From: Alphaproteobacteria bacterium
GTDB lineage: Bacteria > Pseudomonadota > Alphaproteobacteria > RF32 > CAG-239
Reading direction: 5' to 3'
DNA: 64,000 nt
Assembly: GCA_028706255.1 (NCBI GenBank)
Contig: JAQWBS010000001.1
Coordinates: 87,617-151,616 of the forward strand
Shown here: piece after piece, positions 50,543-58,058 of the stretch
How the letters are laid out: each line of letters starts with the position of its first letter
How positions within the stretch are numbered: position 1 is the stretch's first letter
The notes under the pieces: generated by a model
Seen by the model: the letters and a program-made list of their open reading frames with translations, nothing else
Told to the model about the DNA's origin: nothing
The model's database searches: none
Position numbers and translations under genes: made by a program

Positions 50543-51247
50543 ATGAATAACAACACCAAAACACAAACCGTAACTCGCGTTGACGAAGGTTTGCGTCAAC
50601 ATATGTTGAAAGTCTATAACTATATGACAGGTGGCTTAATTGCTACTGCTATTGCAGCTTATGCGGCTTTATACACTCCGCTTGCGCATGTTTTTTTCAA
50701 TGAAACAGGACTTACCATTATTGGTACAATTTTCCTTTTTGCCCCACTCATCATGGCATTTGCCTTCAATAGTGTTTTAAGCAGAGCCAAAATTGAAACC
50801 GTGCAACTCTTTTTCTGGGGCTTTGCAATTGCAATGGGCTTTTCACTCGCTCCTGTCCTTAATGTTTACACAGAGACAAGCATTGTGAGAGTTTTCCTTA
50901 TTGCTGCTGCAACCTTCGGTTCAATGAGCCTTTATGGTTACACCACTCAAAAAGATTTAACTGGCATGGGCTCTTTCTTGTTTATGGGGCTCATCGGCAT
51001 CATCATTGCCTCTTTGATTAACATCTTCTTGGGCAACCAAGGCTTAAGCTTTGTCATTTCTTTGCTTGCAGTTGGCATCTTTGTCGGCTTAACGGCTTAT
51101 GACACACAAAAGATTCGTGAATCTTATAATGTAAATGACAGCCAAGACATTGCGAGCAGAAAAGCAATCTCTGGTGCATTAAGCATTTATCTTGACTTCA
51201 TCAACCTCTTCATTCACCTCTTAAGAATTTTTGGTGAAAGAAAATAA
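50543..51247 (+). CDS. Bax inhibitor-1/YccA-family membrane protein
   Basis: 234 residues with seven membrane helices after a cytosolic N terminus (VTRVDEGLRQHMLKVYNYM). Family signatures GFALSP-like GFSLAPVLNVY (about 96-106), FGSMSLYGYTTQKDLTGMG, and VGLTAYDTQKIRE (about 187-199) with the conserved Asp, then LYLDFINLFIHLLRI. Members act as calcium-leak channels or protease modulators; role here unknown. Start ATG 50543 has TGGAG upstream. Own terminator. Confidence 0.93.
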   Translation: MNNNTKTQTVTRVDEGLRQHMLKVYNYMTGGLIATAIAAYAALYTPLAHVFFNETGLTIIGTIFLFAPLIMAFAFNSVLSRAKIETVQLFFWGFAIAMGFSLAPVLNVYTETSIVRVFLIAAATFGSMSLYGYTTQKDLTGMGSFLFMGLIGIIIASLINIFLGNQGLSFVISLLAVGIFVGLTAYDTQKIRESYNVNDSQDIASRKAISGALSIYLDFINLFIHLLRIFGERK

Positions 51248-51268
51248 AAAAGCTTAAAAAACAGAAAA

Positions 51269-51294
51269 AAGGCTTCTTTGGAAGTCTTTTTTTT
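51269..51294 (+). terminator. Terminator after Bax inhibitor-like gene
   Basis: Stem AAGGCTTC/GAAGTCTT (one G-U pair) with loop TTTG and T-rich tail; directly abuts the rpmH promoter. Confidence 0.85.
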
Positions 51295-51295
51295 G

Positions 51296-51324
51296 TTGAC
51301 TTATATTCTTTTTGACACTATAAG
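51296..51324 (+). promoter_or_regulatory. rpmH operon promoter
   Basis: TTGACT (51296-51301), 17-base spacer, TATAAG (51319-51324), about 48 bases before rpmH. The next stretch has GGAG nine bases ahead of the start codon. Confidence 0.72.
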
Positions 51325-51372
51325 GTCACTAACAAAATTTGATAATAATAAAACACTAACTGGAGATAAGTA

Positions 51373-51507
51373 ATGAAACGTACTTACCAACCAAGTAAAT
51401 TGGTTAGAGCTCGTCGCCACGGTTTCCGTACTCGTATGGCAACTTTGAATGGTCGCAAAATTTTGGCTACTCGTCGTGCAAAAGGACGCAAGAGACTTTC
51501 TGCGTAA
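51373..51507 (+). CDS. rpmH: 50S ribosomal protein L34
   Basis: 44-residue basic protein, exact family length: starts [19 protein letters not shown] and ends [16 protein letters not shown] 51373 preceded by TGGAG. First gene of the conserved rpmH-rnpA-yidD-yidC-engB group, eight bases ahead of rnpA. Confidence 0.98.
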   Translation: MKRTYQPSKLVRARRHGFRTRMATLNGRKILATRRAKGRKRLSA

Positions 51508-51515
51508 TTTTACGT

Positions 51516-51884
51516 ATGCCTGAAATTTTAAAAATAAAAAAACGTAAAGATTTTTTAAGAGTCGCTAAAGGGATTAAGGTGGTTACAAAAACACTAATTC
51601 TGCAAGCGGCTCAAAGTTTATGCAATGAAGAAATTTTGCCAAAGATTGGTTACACAACCAGCAAAAAAATTGGCAAAGCCACCGTTCGCAACCGCACCAG
51701 AAGAAGACTTCGTGCTGCTGTTCAAGAAATTTTTCCAAATAAAGCTTTAAGCAATGTTGAATATGTTCTCGTCGGCAGATATAACACCGCCACTTGCGAT
51801 TTTGCACTTATCAAAGAAAATCTAAACTTTGCCTTGAAAAGAGCCAACAAAGAATTGGGCATTAAAAATGAAGAAAATAAGTAA
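51516..51884 (+). CDS. rnpA: Ribonuclease P protein component
   Basis: Protein cofactor of RNase P, which trims tRNA 5' ends. 122 residues with [13 protein letters not shown] at the N terminus and the RNR signature [20 protein letters not shown] (about 50-69). Start ATG 51516. Overlaps yidD by 17 bases. The RNA component gene is not seen in this window. Confidence 0.96.
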   Translation: MPEILKIKKRKDFLRVAKGIKVVTKTLILQAAQSLCNEEILPKIGYTTSKKIGKATVRNRTRRRLRAAVQEIFPNKALSNVEYVLVGRYNTATCDFALIKENLNFALKRANKELGIKNEENK

Positions 51885-52125
51885 TTTTATAAAGAAATTG
51901 TTTATTTTTCCCGTAAAGCTTTATCAAAACTTTATTTCCCCACTTTTGCCCAATGTTTGCCGTCACCAACCTTCTTGCTCACAATATATGATTGAAGCCA
52001 TCGAAATTCATGGCGTTTTCAAAGGCATTTATCTTGGCACAAAAAGAATTTTGCGGTGTCACCCTTGGGGAACATCAGGCTACGACCCTGTCCCACCTAA
52101 AAAAGAAAAGAATAACAAGCTTTAA
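51868..52125 (+). CDS. yidD: Membrane protein insertion efficiency factor YidD
   Basis: 85-residue membrane-associated protein assisting YidC-dependent insertion. Conserved [23 protein letters not shown] (in parts, about 18-40), [21 protein letters not shown] and [12 protein letters not shown]. Start ATG 51868 inside rnpA, the classic overlap. Confidence 0.96.
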   Translation: MKKISNFIKKLFIFPVKLYQNFISPLLPNVCRHQPSCSQYMIEAIEIHGVFKGIYLGTKRILRCHPWGTSGYDPVPPKKEKNNKL

Positions 52126-52202
52126 CGCTTGCTTAAACCACAAAATTAGATTAAAAATAGTATCAAAATTTATCGCATCTTAATCAGGAGAAAATAATCA
52201 GT

Positions 52203-53882
52203 ATGAAAGAAGATTTAAAAGGGCTCTATCTTGCCGTTATGCTTTCTGTGGTAATCATCTTTGCCACAAACTTCCTCTTCCCAAGCCAACAAAAGGTTGC
52301 TCCTGAATCTGCCGTAGAAACAACTGCAGAACAAAAAACTGAACCAACCAAAGTTGCTCCTAAAATTGTGGAAAATGAGAAAAGCAAAACCATCTCTCAT
52401 AAAGAAGCACTTGCTGAAAGCAAAAGAATTTCTTTTGAAAACGACGCCATCAAAGGTTCAATTCGTCTAAAAGGGGCAAGAATTGATGAACTTTATTTGA
52501 AGAAATATAAAGAAACCCTTGCTGAAAACAGCCCGCTTGTTGAATTGCTCTCTCCTGCAAAAACTGAAGACGCATATTATGCTGATTTCGGTTGGACAAC
52601 AACTGACAAAAACCTTATCTTGCCAACTTCTGAAACCGAGTGGAAAGTTAAAGAAGGCAATCTTTTAACAACACAAACACCAATTATTTTAGAATGGAAC
52701 AACGGACAAGGCATAACATTCAGTCAAAAAATTTCTCTTGATGAAAATTATATGTTCATTGTTGAGCAAAAAGTTTTGAACAATAGTGCTCAAGAAATTT
52801 CCCTCTATCCTTACGGACTGGTTCACCACGACATCAGCAAAAATGACGCCTCAAGCAGTGTGGTTCATAATGGGGCAATTGGAGTCATCAATAACGTTCT
52901 AAAAGAAATTAAATATGCCGACCTTGAAGATGCTGAAAAATTTAAAGCCAAAAAAGGTGGCTGGGCGGGATTCACTGATCGCTACTGGTTCACAGCCTTC
53001 ATTTTGGACAACAACAGTCGTAATGAAGTGAAGATGTTTGAAACAGCTCCTCAAAAATTCCAAGTCGATTTTCTCGGCAAAGAAGTTAGAATTGCAACAA
53101 ATGCTTCTCAAACAAATAAAGTTAAACTTTTCTCTGGTGCAAAGGAAATTAAGCTTTTAGATTCTTACCAAAAGAAATATGACATTTCCAAGTTTGACTT
53201 AGCCGTTGACTTCGGATGGTATTACTTCCTAACAAAACCATTTTTCTATATCTTAAACTTCTTCTATCAACTCATTGGCAATATGGGTTGGGCAATTTTG
53301 CTTTTTGCTGCTTTGCTCAGACTTGTAATGTTCCCTGTGGCGAATAAGTCATATGAAAGTATGTCTAAGATGAAAAAAGTTCAGCCTAAGATGCAAGAAA
53401 TTCAACAAAGATATAAAGAAGACAAAGTCAGACTTCAGCAAGAAACAATGAATTTATATCGCAAAGAAAAAATTAATCCAGCCGCGGGTTGCCTTCCTGT
53501 ACTTATTCAAATTCCGGTATTTTTCTCGCTTTATAAAGTTTTGAACTTCTCCATTGAACTTCGTCAAGCACCTTTCATTGGTTGGATTAAAGACCTTTCA
53601 GCGCCAGATCCTTTGACCATTTCAACAATGTTGCATATGCCAATTCCAAACATCATCAACATTGGTTTATGGCCAATTTTCATGGGCTTGACGATGTATA
53701 TTCAACAAAAGCTCAATCCAGCTCCAACCAACAAAGACCAAGCTCGTGTCTTTGCAATGATGCCGCTTATCTTCACGTTTATGCTCGGACATTTTGCTTC
53801 AGGCTTGGTCATTTATTGGACACTCAGCAACATCTTGTCTATTGTTCAACAAAGATACATTATGAAGAAAAACGGAGTATAA
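52203..53882 (+). CDS. yidC: Membrane protein insertase YidC
   Basis: Inserts and folds inner-membrane proteins, alone or with Sec. 559 residues: N-terminal anchor about 5-23, large periplasmic domain about 60-335, then five conserved core helices. Core blocks include NMGWAILLFAALLRLVMFP, PKMQEIQQRYKEDKVRLQQE, NPAAGCLPVLIQIPVFFSLY with the hydrophilic-groove Arg in the preceding helix, and GLVIYWTLSNILSIVQQ. ATG 52203. Part of the rpmH group; engB follows after 4 bases. Confidence 0.97.
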   Translation: MKEDLKGLYLAVMLSVVIIFATNFLFPSQQKVAPESAVETTAEQKTEPTKVAPKIVENEKSKTISHKEALAESKRISFENDAIKGSIRLKGARIDELYLKKYKETLAENSPLVELLSPAKTEDAYYADFGWTTTDKNLILPTSETEWKVKEGNLLTTQTPIILEWNNGQGITFSQKISLDENYMFIVEQKVLNNSAQEISLYPYGLVHHDISKNDASSSVVHNGAIGVINNVLKEIKYADLEDAEKFKAKKGGWAGFTDRYWFTAFILDNNSRNEVKMFETAPQKFQVDFLGKEVRIATNASQTNKVKLFSGAKEIKLLDSYQKKYDISKFDLAVDFGWYYFLTKPFFYILNFFYQLIGNMGWAILLFAALLRLVMFPVANKSYESMSKMKKVQPKMQEIQQRYKEDKVRLQQETMNLYRKEKINPAAGCLPVLIQIPVFFSLYKVLNFSIELRQAPFIGWIKDLSAPDPLTISTMLHMPIPNIINIGLWPIFMGLTMYIQQKLNPAPTNKDQARVFAMMPLIFTFMLGHFASGLVIYWTLSNILSIVQQRYIMKKNGV

Positions 53883-53886
53883 AACC

Positions 53887-54528
53887 GTGCAGTTTGAAAT
53901 TGATAATTTCACGACAGAAGAACTCAAAGAAGCAGGGCGAATTTTCTCTCGTCCTTGCACTTTTGTGCTCGGCGTTGCCAAACTGGAGCAACTCCCTGAT
54001 GACAGCCTCAATGAAATTGCTTTTGCCGGACGTTCAAACGTTGGAAAATCAAGCATCATTAATGCCCTAACAGGACATAATGGCTTAGCAAAAACTTCTA
54101 ACACCCCAGGCAGAACACAACAAATTAACTTTTTCAATTTAGACAATCTCATTCACATTGTTGACCTCCCTGGATACGGATTCGCAAAAGCGCCCGAAAA
54201 CATTGTGAAACAGTGGCAAAGACTGATTTCGACTTATCTGCAAGGCAGAGCAAATTTACGTCGTGTTTTTTTGCTGATTGATTCTCGCCATGGCGTTAAA
54301 AAAGTTGATGATGAAATTATGAAGATGCTTGATAAAGCTGCGGTCACCTATCAAATTGTGTTGACGAAGACAGATAAAATCAACCAAAAAGACTTAGAAA
54401 AAGTGATTGCGGATACAAAAAAAGTTATCTCAGAACATACTGCCGCCTATGCAAGGCTGATTGCCACAAGCTCTGTGAAAAGCTTTGGCATTACAGAACT
54501 TCAAGCTGAAATTGTTTCGCTAATCTAA
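53887..54528 (+). CDS. engB: Ribosome biogenesis GTP-binding protein EngB (YsxC/YihA)
   Basis: Essential GTPase for large-subunit assembly. 213 residues with G1 GRSNVGKSS (about 48-56), G2 TPGRTQ, G3 DLPGYGFA, G4 TKTDK and G5 TSS. Start is GTG 53887, with GGAG from the yidC 3' end nine bases upstream. Last gene of the rpmH group. Confidence 0.96.
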   Translation: MQFEIDNFTTEELKEAGRIFSRPCTFVLGVAKLEQLPDDSLNEIAFAGRSNVGKSSIINALTGHNGLAKTSNTPGRTQQINFFNLDNLIHIVDLPGYGFAKAPENIVKQWQRLISTYLQGRANLRRVFLLIDSRHGVKKVDDEIMKMLDKAAVTYQIVLTKTDKINQKDLEKVIADTKKVISEHTAAYARLIATSSVKSFGITELQAEIVSLI

Positions 54529-54859
54529 AAGATTGACACTAAACTAAAAATAGACTAATTACTGGTTTAATTACAAATTACTAGTCTATTATTATCAGAA
54601 AAATATTGTCGTGCGACAATGCATTCTTTGAAATCTTGAACAACCGGACGTTTAGAGAACAGATAAAAATTAACATTTACACTGTCTACTCGCAAAAAAG
54701 GAAGAAGTTGAAATATCTCAGTACTCCTTTTCGGTAAATTTGAATTCATTTTTTATAGCGGTAACAAAAGAAGAGATGCATCATACAGTCGTTTACAAAA
54801 CATAAATCTGTAAGGCATTTGCGTAAAAAGAAACCGCCGTGATCTATGGTCATCACACT
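54529..54859. other. Gap after engB, possible small RNA
   Basis: No convincing protein gene; a 60-codon frame on the minus strand (54567-54749) lacks a ribosome site. An inverted repeat TAGACTA/TAGTCTA lies near 54551-54590, and a small hairpin GTGAT/ATCAC at 54839-54856 leads directly into a strong terminator. Either a long engB 3' untranslated region or an independent small RNA could explain this. Confidence 0.35.
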
Positions 54860-54902
54860 AAGCAGGAACACTAGCTCTAAAAGTTAGCCTTCCTGCTTTT
54901 TT
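54860..54902 (+). terminator. Strong intrinsic terminator
   Basis: Stem AAGCAGGAA/TTCCTGCTT with an inner stem CTAGC/GTTAG across a small internal loop, followed by T6. It points along the plus strand, 330 bases after engB, and touches the stop codon of the convergent methyltransferase gene. Confidence 0.88.
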
Positions 54903-55596
54903 ATTTCTTGAAAAAATGTTTTCTATCCGCTTTCTTCAACTTCCAAATATTACCAATCCCTGAAATTGGTTGAACCTCAAACTTAGAAATAAGCTGCACA
55001 TTTCTGCTAAGGAAAAGCGTTGTTGTTTTAGGATAAGTCGTCATTGGGCAAAAGCCATAAAAATCGACCTGAATGAAATCACCTTGCTTCAAATGCTCCA
55101 CTGCCATAACATATTCTTTACTGGTGTTGATTCGGTCACTATCATCAAGGATGACAATGCCACCTTTGGCTAATTTTTTCAAAGCCACCTCGGCACATTC
55201 CGCTCTTTTTTTGCCGTCTACGACAATAATATCATAAAGCTCATCACTTTTTTCATTAATTGCTTCATAATATTCCTTGCCTTCATCACGCAAACGGATT
55301 TCAATATTTTCTTCTGAAAATTCTTTCTGCCATTTTTCCAACCATTCAGGGTTATCTTCAACGCTAATGACACTTTCAACACGATTCGCCCACCAACGAG
55401 AAGAGTTGCCACAGCCAAATTCAAAAACTTTCTTACCAGAAAAATCAAATTGTGACAGATATTCAATTGCTGGATAAGTGTACCAAGGAATCGGATTTCC
55501 TGAAGCATCAACACAAGCTTTCTCATCTAGCGTCTTTGCAAAAGCAAAATCTTTAAGCCAAATTTCAATAAATTTTTCAAATTTTTCACTAAACAT
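54901..55596 (-). CDS. SAM-dependent methyltransferase-like protein
   Basis: 231-residue class I methyltransferase fold. Motif I KVFEFGCGNSSRWWANRV (about 54-71), motif II acidic residue in VISVEDNPEWLEKW, and YDIIVVDGKKRAECAEVAL (about 121-139) with GGIVILDDSDR. The wording resembles FkbM/capsular or glycan-modifying methyltransferases but the substrate is unknown. ATG 55596 (MFSEKFEKF) has GGAGTG at suitable distance, preferred over ATG 55614. Faces engB. Confidence 0.82.
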   Translation of the reverse strand: MFSEKFEKFIEIWLKDFAFAKTLDEKACVDASGNPIPWYTYPAIEYLSQFDFSGKKVFEFGCGNSSRWWANRVESVISVEDNPEWLEKWQKEFSEENIEIRLRDEGKEYYEAINEKSDELYDIIVVDGKKRAECAEVALKKLAKGGIVILDDSDRINTSKEYVMAVEHLKQGDFIQVDFYGFCPMTTYPKTTTLFLSRNVQLISKFEVQPISGIGNIWKLKKADRKHFFKK

Positions 55597-55731
55597 CTTA
55601 AAAACACACTCCATTTTTTTGACAAACTACAACAGAATTGAAATAAAAGCAAAATATATTACTAAAGTGAAACTTGTTTATTCCTTTCAAAACATTAGAA
55701 TAAAGCAAACTAAAATTTAGAAGGAAAGTCA

Positions 55732-56079
55732 ATGCGTAATGTCGTTTTAAGTTTGAAAGACCCTCAAACAGATAAGATTAAAATTATCAAAACAGGTTTT
55801 TCATGGAAAACACTTCTGTTTGGTTTTATGGTGCCTCTTTTTCGCAAAGACTGGAACAGCTTTTTAATTTTCACCCCTATTTATTTCATCACTTTTGGCA
55901 TGGCTTCAATTCCATTTGCTTTTGTATATAATAAAAAATATATCGAAACACTTTTTGAGAAAGGCTATAATCTTCTTTATTTCACGGGAGATTTAACGGA
56001 AGAAGAGCTTCAATCTTTGATAAAAATACCCCTCATTGAAAGAAAATTAAATAACAATCCGATTGTGGCTATTGCCTAG
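55732..56079 (+). CDS. Small membrane protein (DUF2628-like)
   Basis: 115 residues. GFSWKTLLFGFMVPLFRKDWNSFLIF (in parts, about 22-47) recalls DUF2628 proteins, which share a FsWxxFfFGxxxxLxRkdW pattern; two membrane helices follow. The C-terminal part is soluble. ATG 55732 has AAGGAAAG upstream. It overlaps the convergent holA by 11 bases. Function unknown. Confidence 0.65.
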   Translation: MRNVVLSLKDPQTDKIKIIKTGFSWKTLLFGFMVPLFRKDWNSFLIFTPIYFITFGMASIPFAFVYNKKYIETLFEKGYNLLYFTGDLTEEELQSLIKIPLIERKLNNNPIVAIA

Positions 56080-57100
56080 AAAGTCTTGCCGCAGCTTGTG
56101 CAATATTCAAAAGCATCTGCCCAACAATCTCTTCAACAGGCATATTAGTTGTCTTACAATCTCTCTCACATTTATAAAGAAAATCAAAAGCTCCTAAGAT
56201 GCGTTCTCTGGTCCAAAAAGAAACCTGCTTTTTGAAAGCATTTTCACGATAAAAAATAATTCTTGGCATCAAAGAAGACACTGCCTTATCAACGCTCAAC
56301 CCAGAATCAACAGAGGCACGTGCATTTAACATTTTATCAAAATGATAATAAAGCGTTCTAATGAGAGAAATTGGTTCAACATTTTCGTTTAAAAGACGTT
56401 GATATGCTTTTTGAGATTTTTCAAAATCTCCACTTGCAACAAAATAACACACATCTTCAATGCTTGATGAAGACGTGTCACTAATGATTGCTAAAACATC
56501 CTCAACACCCACATTTCGACGTTCCCCAATATAAGTGATAAGCTTATCAATTTCAGCTAAATTGCTCTTTCTGTCGTTCGAAAGACGAGCACAAAGCAAT
56601 TGCAAAGCTTCATTGGTGATGGTTATTTTTTGATTGATAAAAGTTGTTCTTGCCGTAGCATAAATATCTTCATCTTTATCTTCATAACAAGGCACACAAG
56701 CAAAAGATTCATCAGCTTCTGCTAACACAACTAGAGAAGATTTACGATTAAGGCTTTCAGAAGTAATAATCAGCAAATTATCAGCATTGCTTTCAGCAAA
56801 AAGTTTTTTCAAATGCTTGGTCAGATTATTATCACCATCTCGAATGATGACAACGCGACGCCCCCCCATGAGAGATTGAGCATTATATTCCCCAAAGAGC
56901 AACCCAACATCAGAATTAACATCACTCCCATTGAGATAAGTCACTTGAAAAGCATCATTCACATCTTGAACAACTGTCAAAGTAAATGCTCGCAAATGTT
57001 CGGCAATTAACCCTTCGTTTGCACCATAGATAACGACACAACGGATGTTTTTATCCGGCTGTTTTAAAAATTTATCAATTTGTGCTTGCCTAAAAATCAC
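56069..57100 (-). CDS. holA: DNA polymerase III subunit delta
   Basis: Opens the beta clamp as part of the clamp loader. 343 residues with the AAA+-like layout: VVIYGANEGLIAEHLRAF in place of a Walker A, GGRRVVIIRDGDN, LNRKSSLVVLAEAD, and C-terminal RTLYYHFDKMLNAR and IAQAAARLSRQ. ATG 57100 overlaps lptE by 4 bases. The lptE-holA pair after leuS is the standard proteobacterial order. Confidence 0.9.
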   Translation of the reverse strand: MIFRQAQIDKFLKQPDKNIRCVVIYGANEGLIAEHLRAFTLTVVQDVNDAFQVTYLNGSDVNSDVGLLFGEYNAQSLMGGRRVVIIRDGDNNLTKHLKKLFAESNADNLLIITSESLNRKSSLVVLAEADESFACVPCYEDKDEDIYATARTTFINQKITITNEALQLLCARLSNDRKSNLAEIDKLITYIGERRNVGVEDVLAIISDTSSSSIEDVCYFVASGDFEKSQKAYQRLLNENVEPISLIRTLYYHFDKMLNARASVDSGLSVDKAVSSLMPRIIFYRENAFKKQVSFWTRERILGAFDFLYKCERDCKTTNMPVEEIVGQMLLNIAQAAARLSRQ

Positions 57101-57639
57101 TCTTCTTTATCCATTACAAGTTTGCTGTGGAAATATGCTCCAAGACGCAAAGAAATGTCATTAGAGATAATGTGTGCAGCATCTGTTTCAGCTTTTTTCT
57201 GTGCCATTGTGGTTGAATATGGATTCGCCATAATATCATAGCTCACATAAGCCACACTATCCCCTCTAACCAACTCTTCTCCCGAGCGGTCTGTCATATA
57301 ATAAACAACCTTATATCTTGCGCGTTCACGAGAAGCAGTGATATCCTTACGCAACGCTTGTCTATCAATTTGCACCTCATCAGAAAGAACATAAAGCTTA
57401 TAGGCATAATTTCCATTAACGCCTGCTGGAACAATAATATCAATTAAATCATTACGAAGCTTTTGCCCAAAACGACCTGAGATGGATTCGATTTTAATTT
57501 TTTCCATTTCTCCATTAATGGAAATATCAAATTCATTGCCAAAATACCACTTTTTTGCAGTTTTCTTCTCCACATAAAGAGGCTCAAACCCACAAGCGGT
57601 GATAAAAGAAACAAGAACTAAAATCAAAACCTTTTTCAT
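57097..57639 (-). CDS. lptE: LPS-assembly lipoprotein LptE
   Basis: Outer-membrane lipoprotein that plugs LptD and aids lipopolysaccharide export. 180 residues; signal VLILVLVSFITAC with acylated Cys at 16, followed by GFEPLY, the family hallmark after the lipid Cys. TASRERARYKVVYYMTD and AETDAAHIISNDISLRLGAY are also typical. Coupled to holA. Indicates an LPS-bearing outer membrane. Confidence 0.93.
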   Translation of the reverse strand: MKKVLILVLVSFITACGFEPLYVEKKTAKKWYFGNEFDISINGEMEKIKIESISGRFGQKLRNDLIDIIVPAGVNGNYAYKLYVLSDEVQIDRQALRKDITASRERARYKVVYYMTDRSGEELVRGDSVAYVSYDIMANPYSTTMAQKKAETDAAHIISNDISLRLGAYFHSKLVMDKEE

Positions 57640-57682
57640 ATATTTTTCCCAGAGTTTAGGTTTATAGCATTAAAAAAACTTT

Positions 57683-57823
57683 CAGGTCATAGACCATTAT
57701 CTTCGATAACTAATGTTTGGAGAATGAGAGAGATAATAAGAAATGAGGAAATAATTTTTTGAGTGTACACTTAGTACATGATAAAAATTATTGTCTGAAA
57801 TTTCTGTATTAGCTCTCCATTAT
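57683..57823. repeat. Direct repeat copy A (141 bp)
   Basis: Direct repeat of the segment at 57911-58051, mostly identical by eye (shared stretches TCATAGACCATTA, AATAATAAGAAATGAGGAAA, TTTTTTGAGTGTACAC, AGTACATGATAAAAATT, TTTCTGTATTAG, CTCCATTAT). Contains a small hairpin GTGTAC/GTACAT flanked by T and A runs. Confidence 0.85.
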
Positions 57824-57864
57824 CTCTTTTCGAAACTTTGAAGAATGAGACTAGGACGAAGAAA

Positions 57865-57906
57865 GTTTTTGACGACGTGTAGACCTAAACTACACGAGGA
57901 AAAAAA
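57865..57906. repeat. Palindromic repeat element (copy 2)
   Basis: GTTTTTGACGACGTGTAG....CTACACGAGGAAAAAA with stem GTGTA/TACAC; close relative of the element at 23646-23695. It lies between the two 141-bp direct repeats. Confidence 0.75.
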
Positions 57907-57910
57907 TTTT

Positions 57911-58051
57911 CAAGTCATAGACCATTACCCTCCATAGCAAATGTTTGAAGAATGAGAGGAATAATAAGAAATGAGGAAAGAATTTTTTGAGTGTACACCT
58001 AGTACATGATAAAAATTCTTATCTGAAGTTTCTGTATTAGTCCTCCATTAT
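57911..58051. repeat. Direct repeat copy B (141 bp)
   Basis: Second copy of the repeat at 57683, ending 8 bases before the leuS stop. Its GTGTAC/GTACAT hairpin and conserved flanks are preserved with scattered substitutions and no obvious coding frame. Confidence 0.85.
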
Positions 58052-58058
58052 ACAAACA

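Noticed and set aside
54567-54749. 60-codon minus-strand frame in the engB gap
   Set aside because: No ribosome site, no recognisable protein features.
57683-58051. CRISPR-like array
   Set aside because: Only two 141-bp copies with one 87-base interval; unit length and absence of short regular spacers rule out CRISPR.
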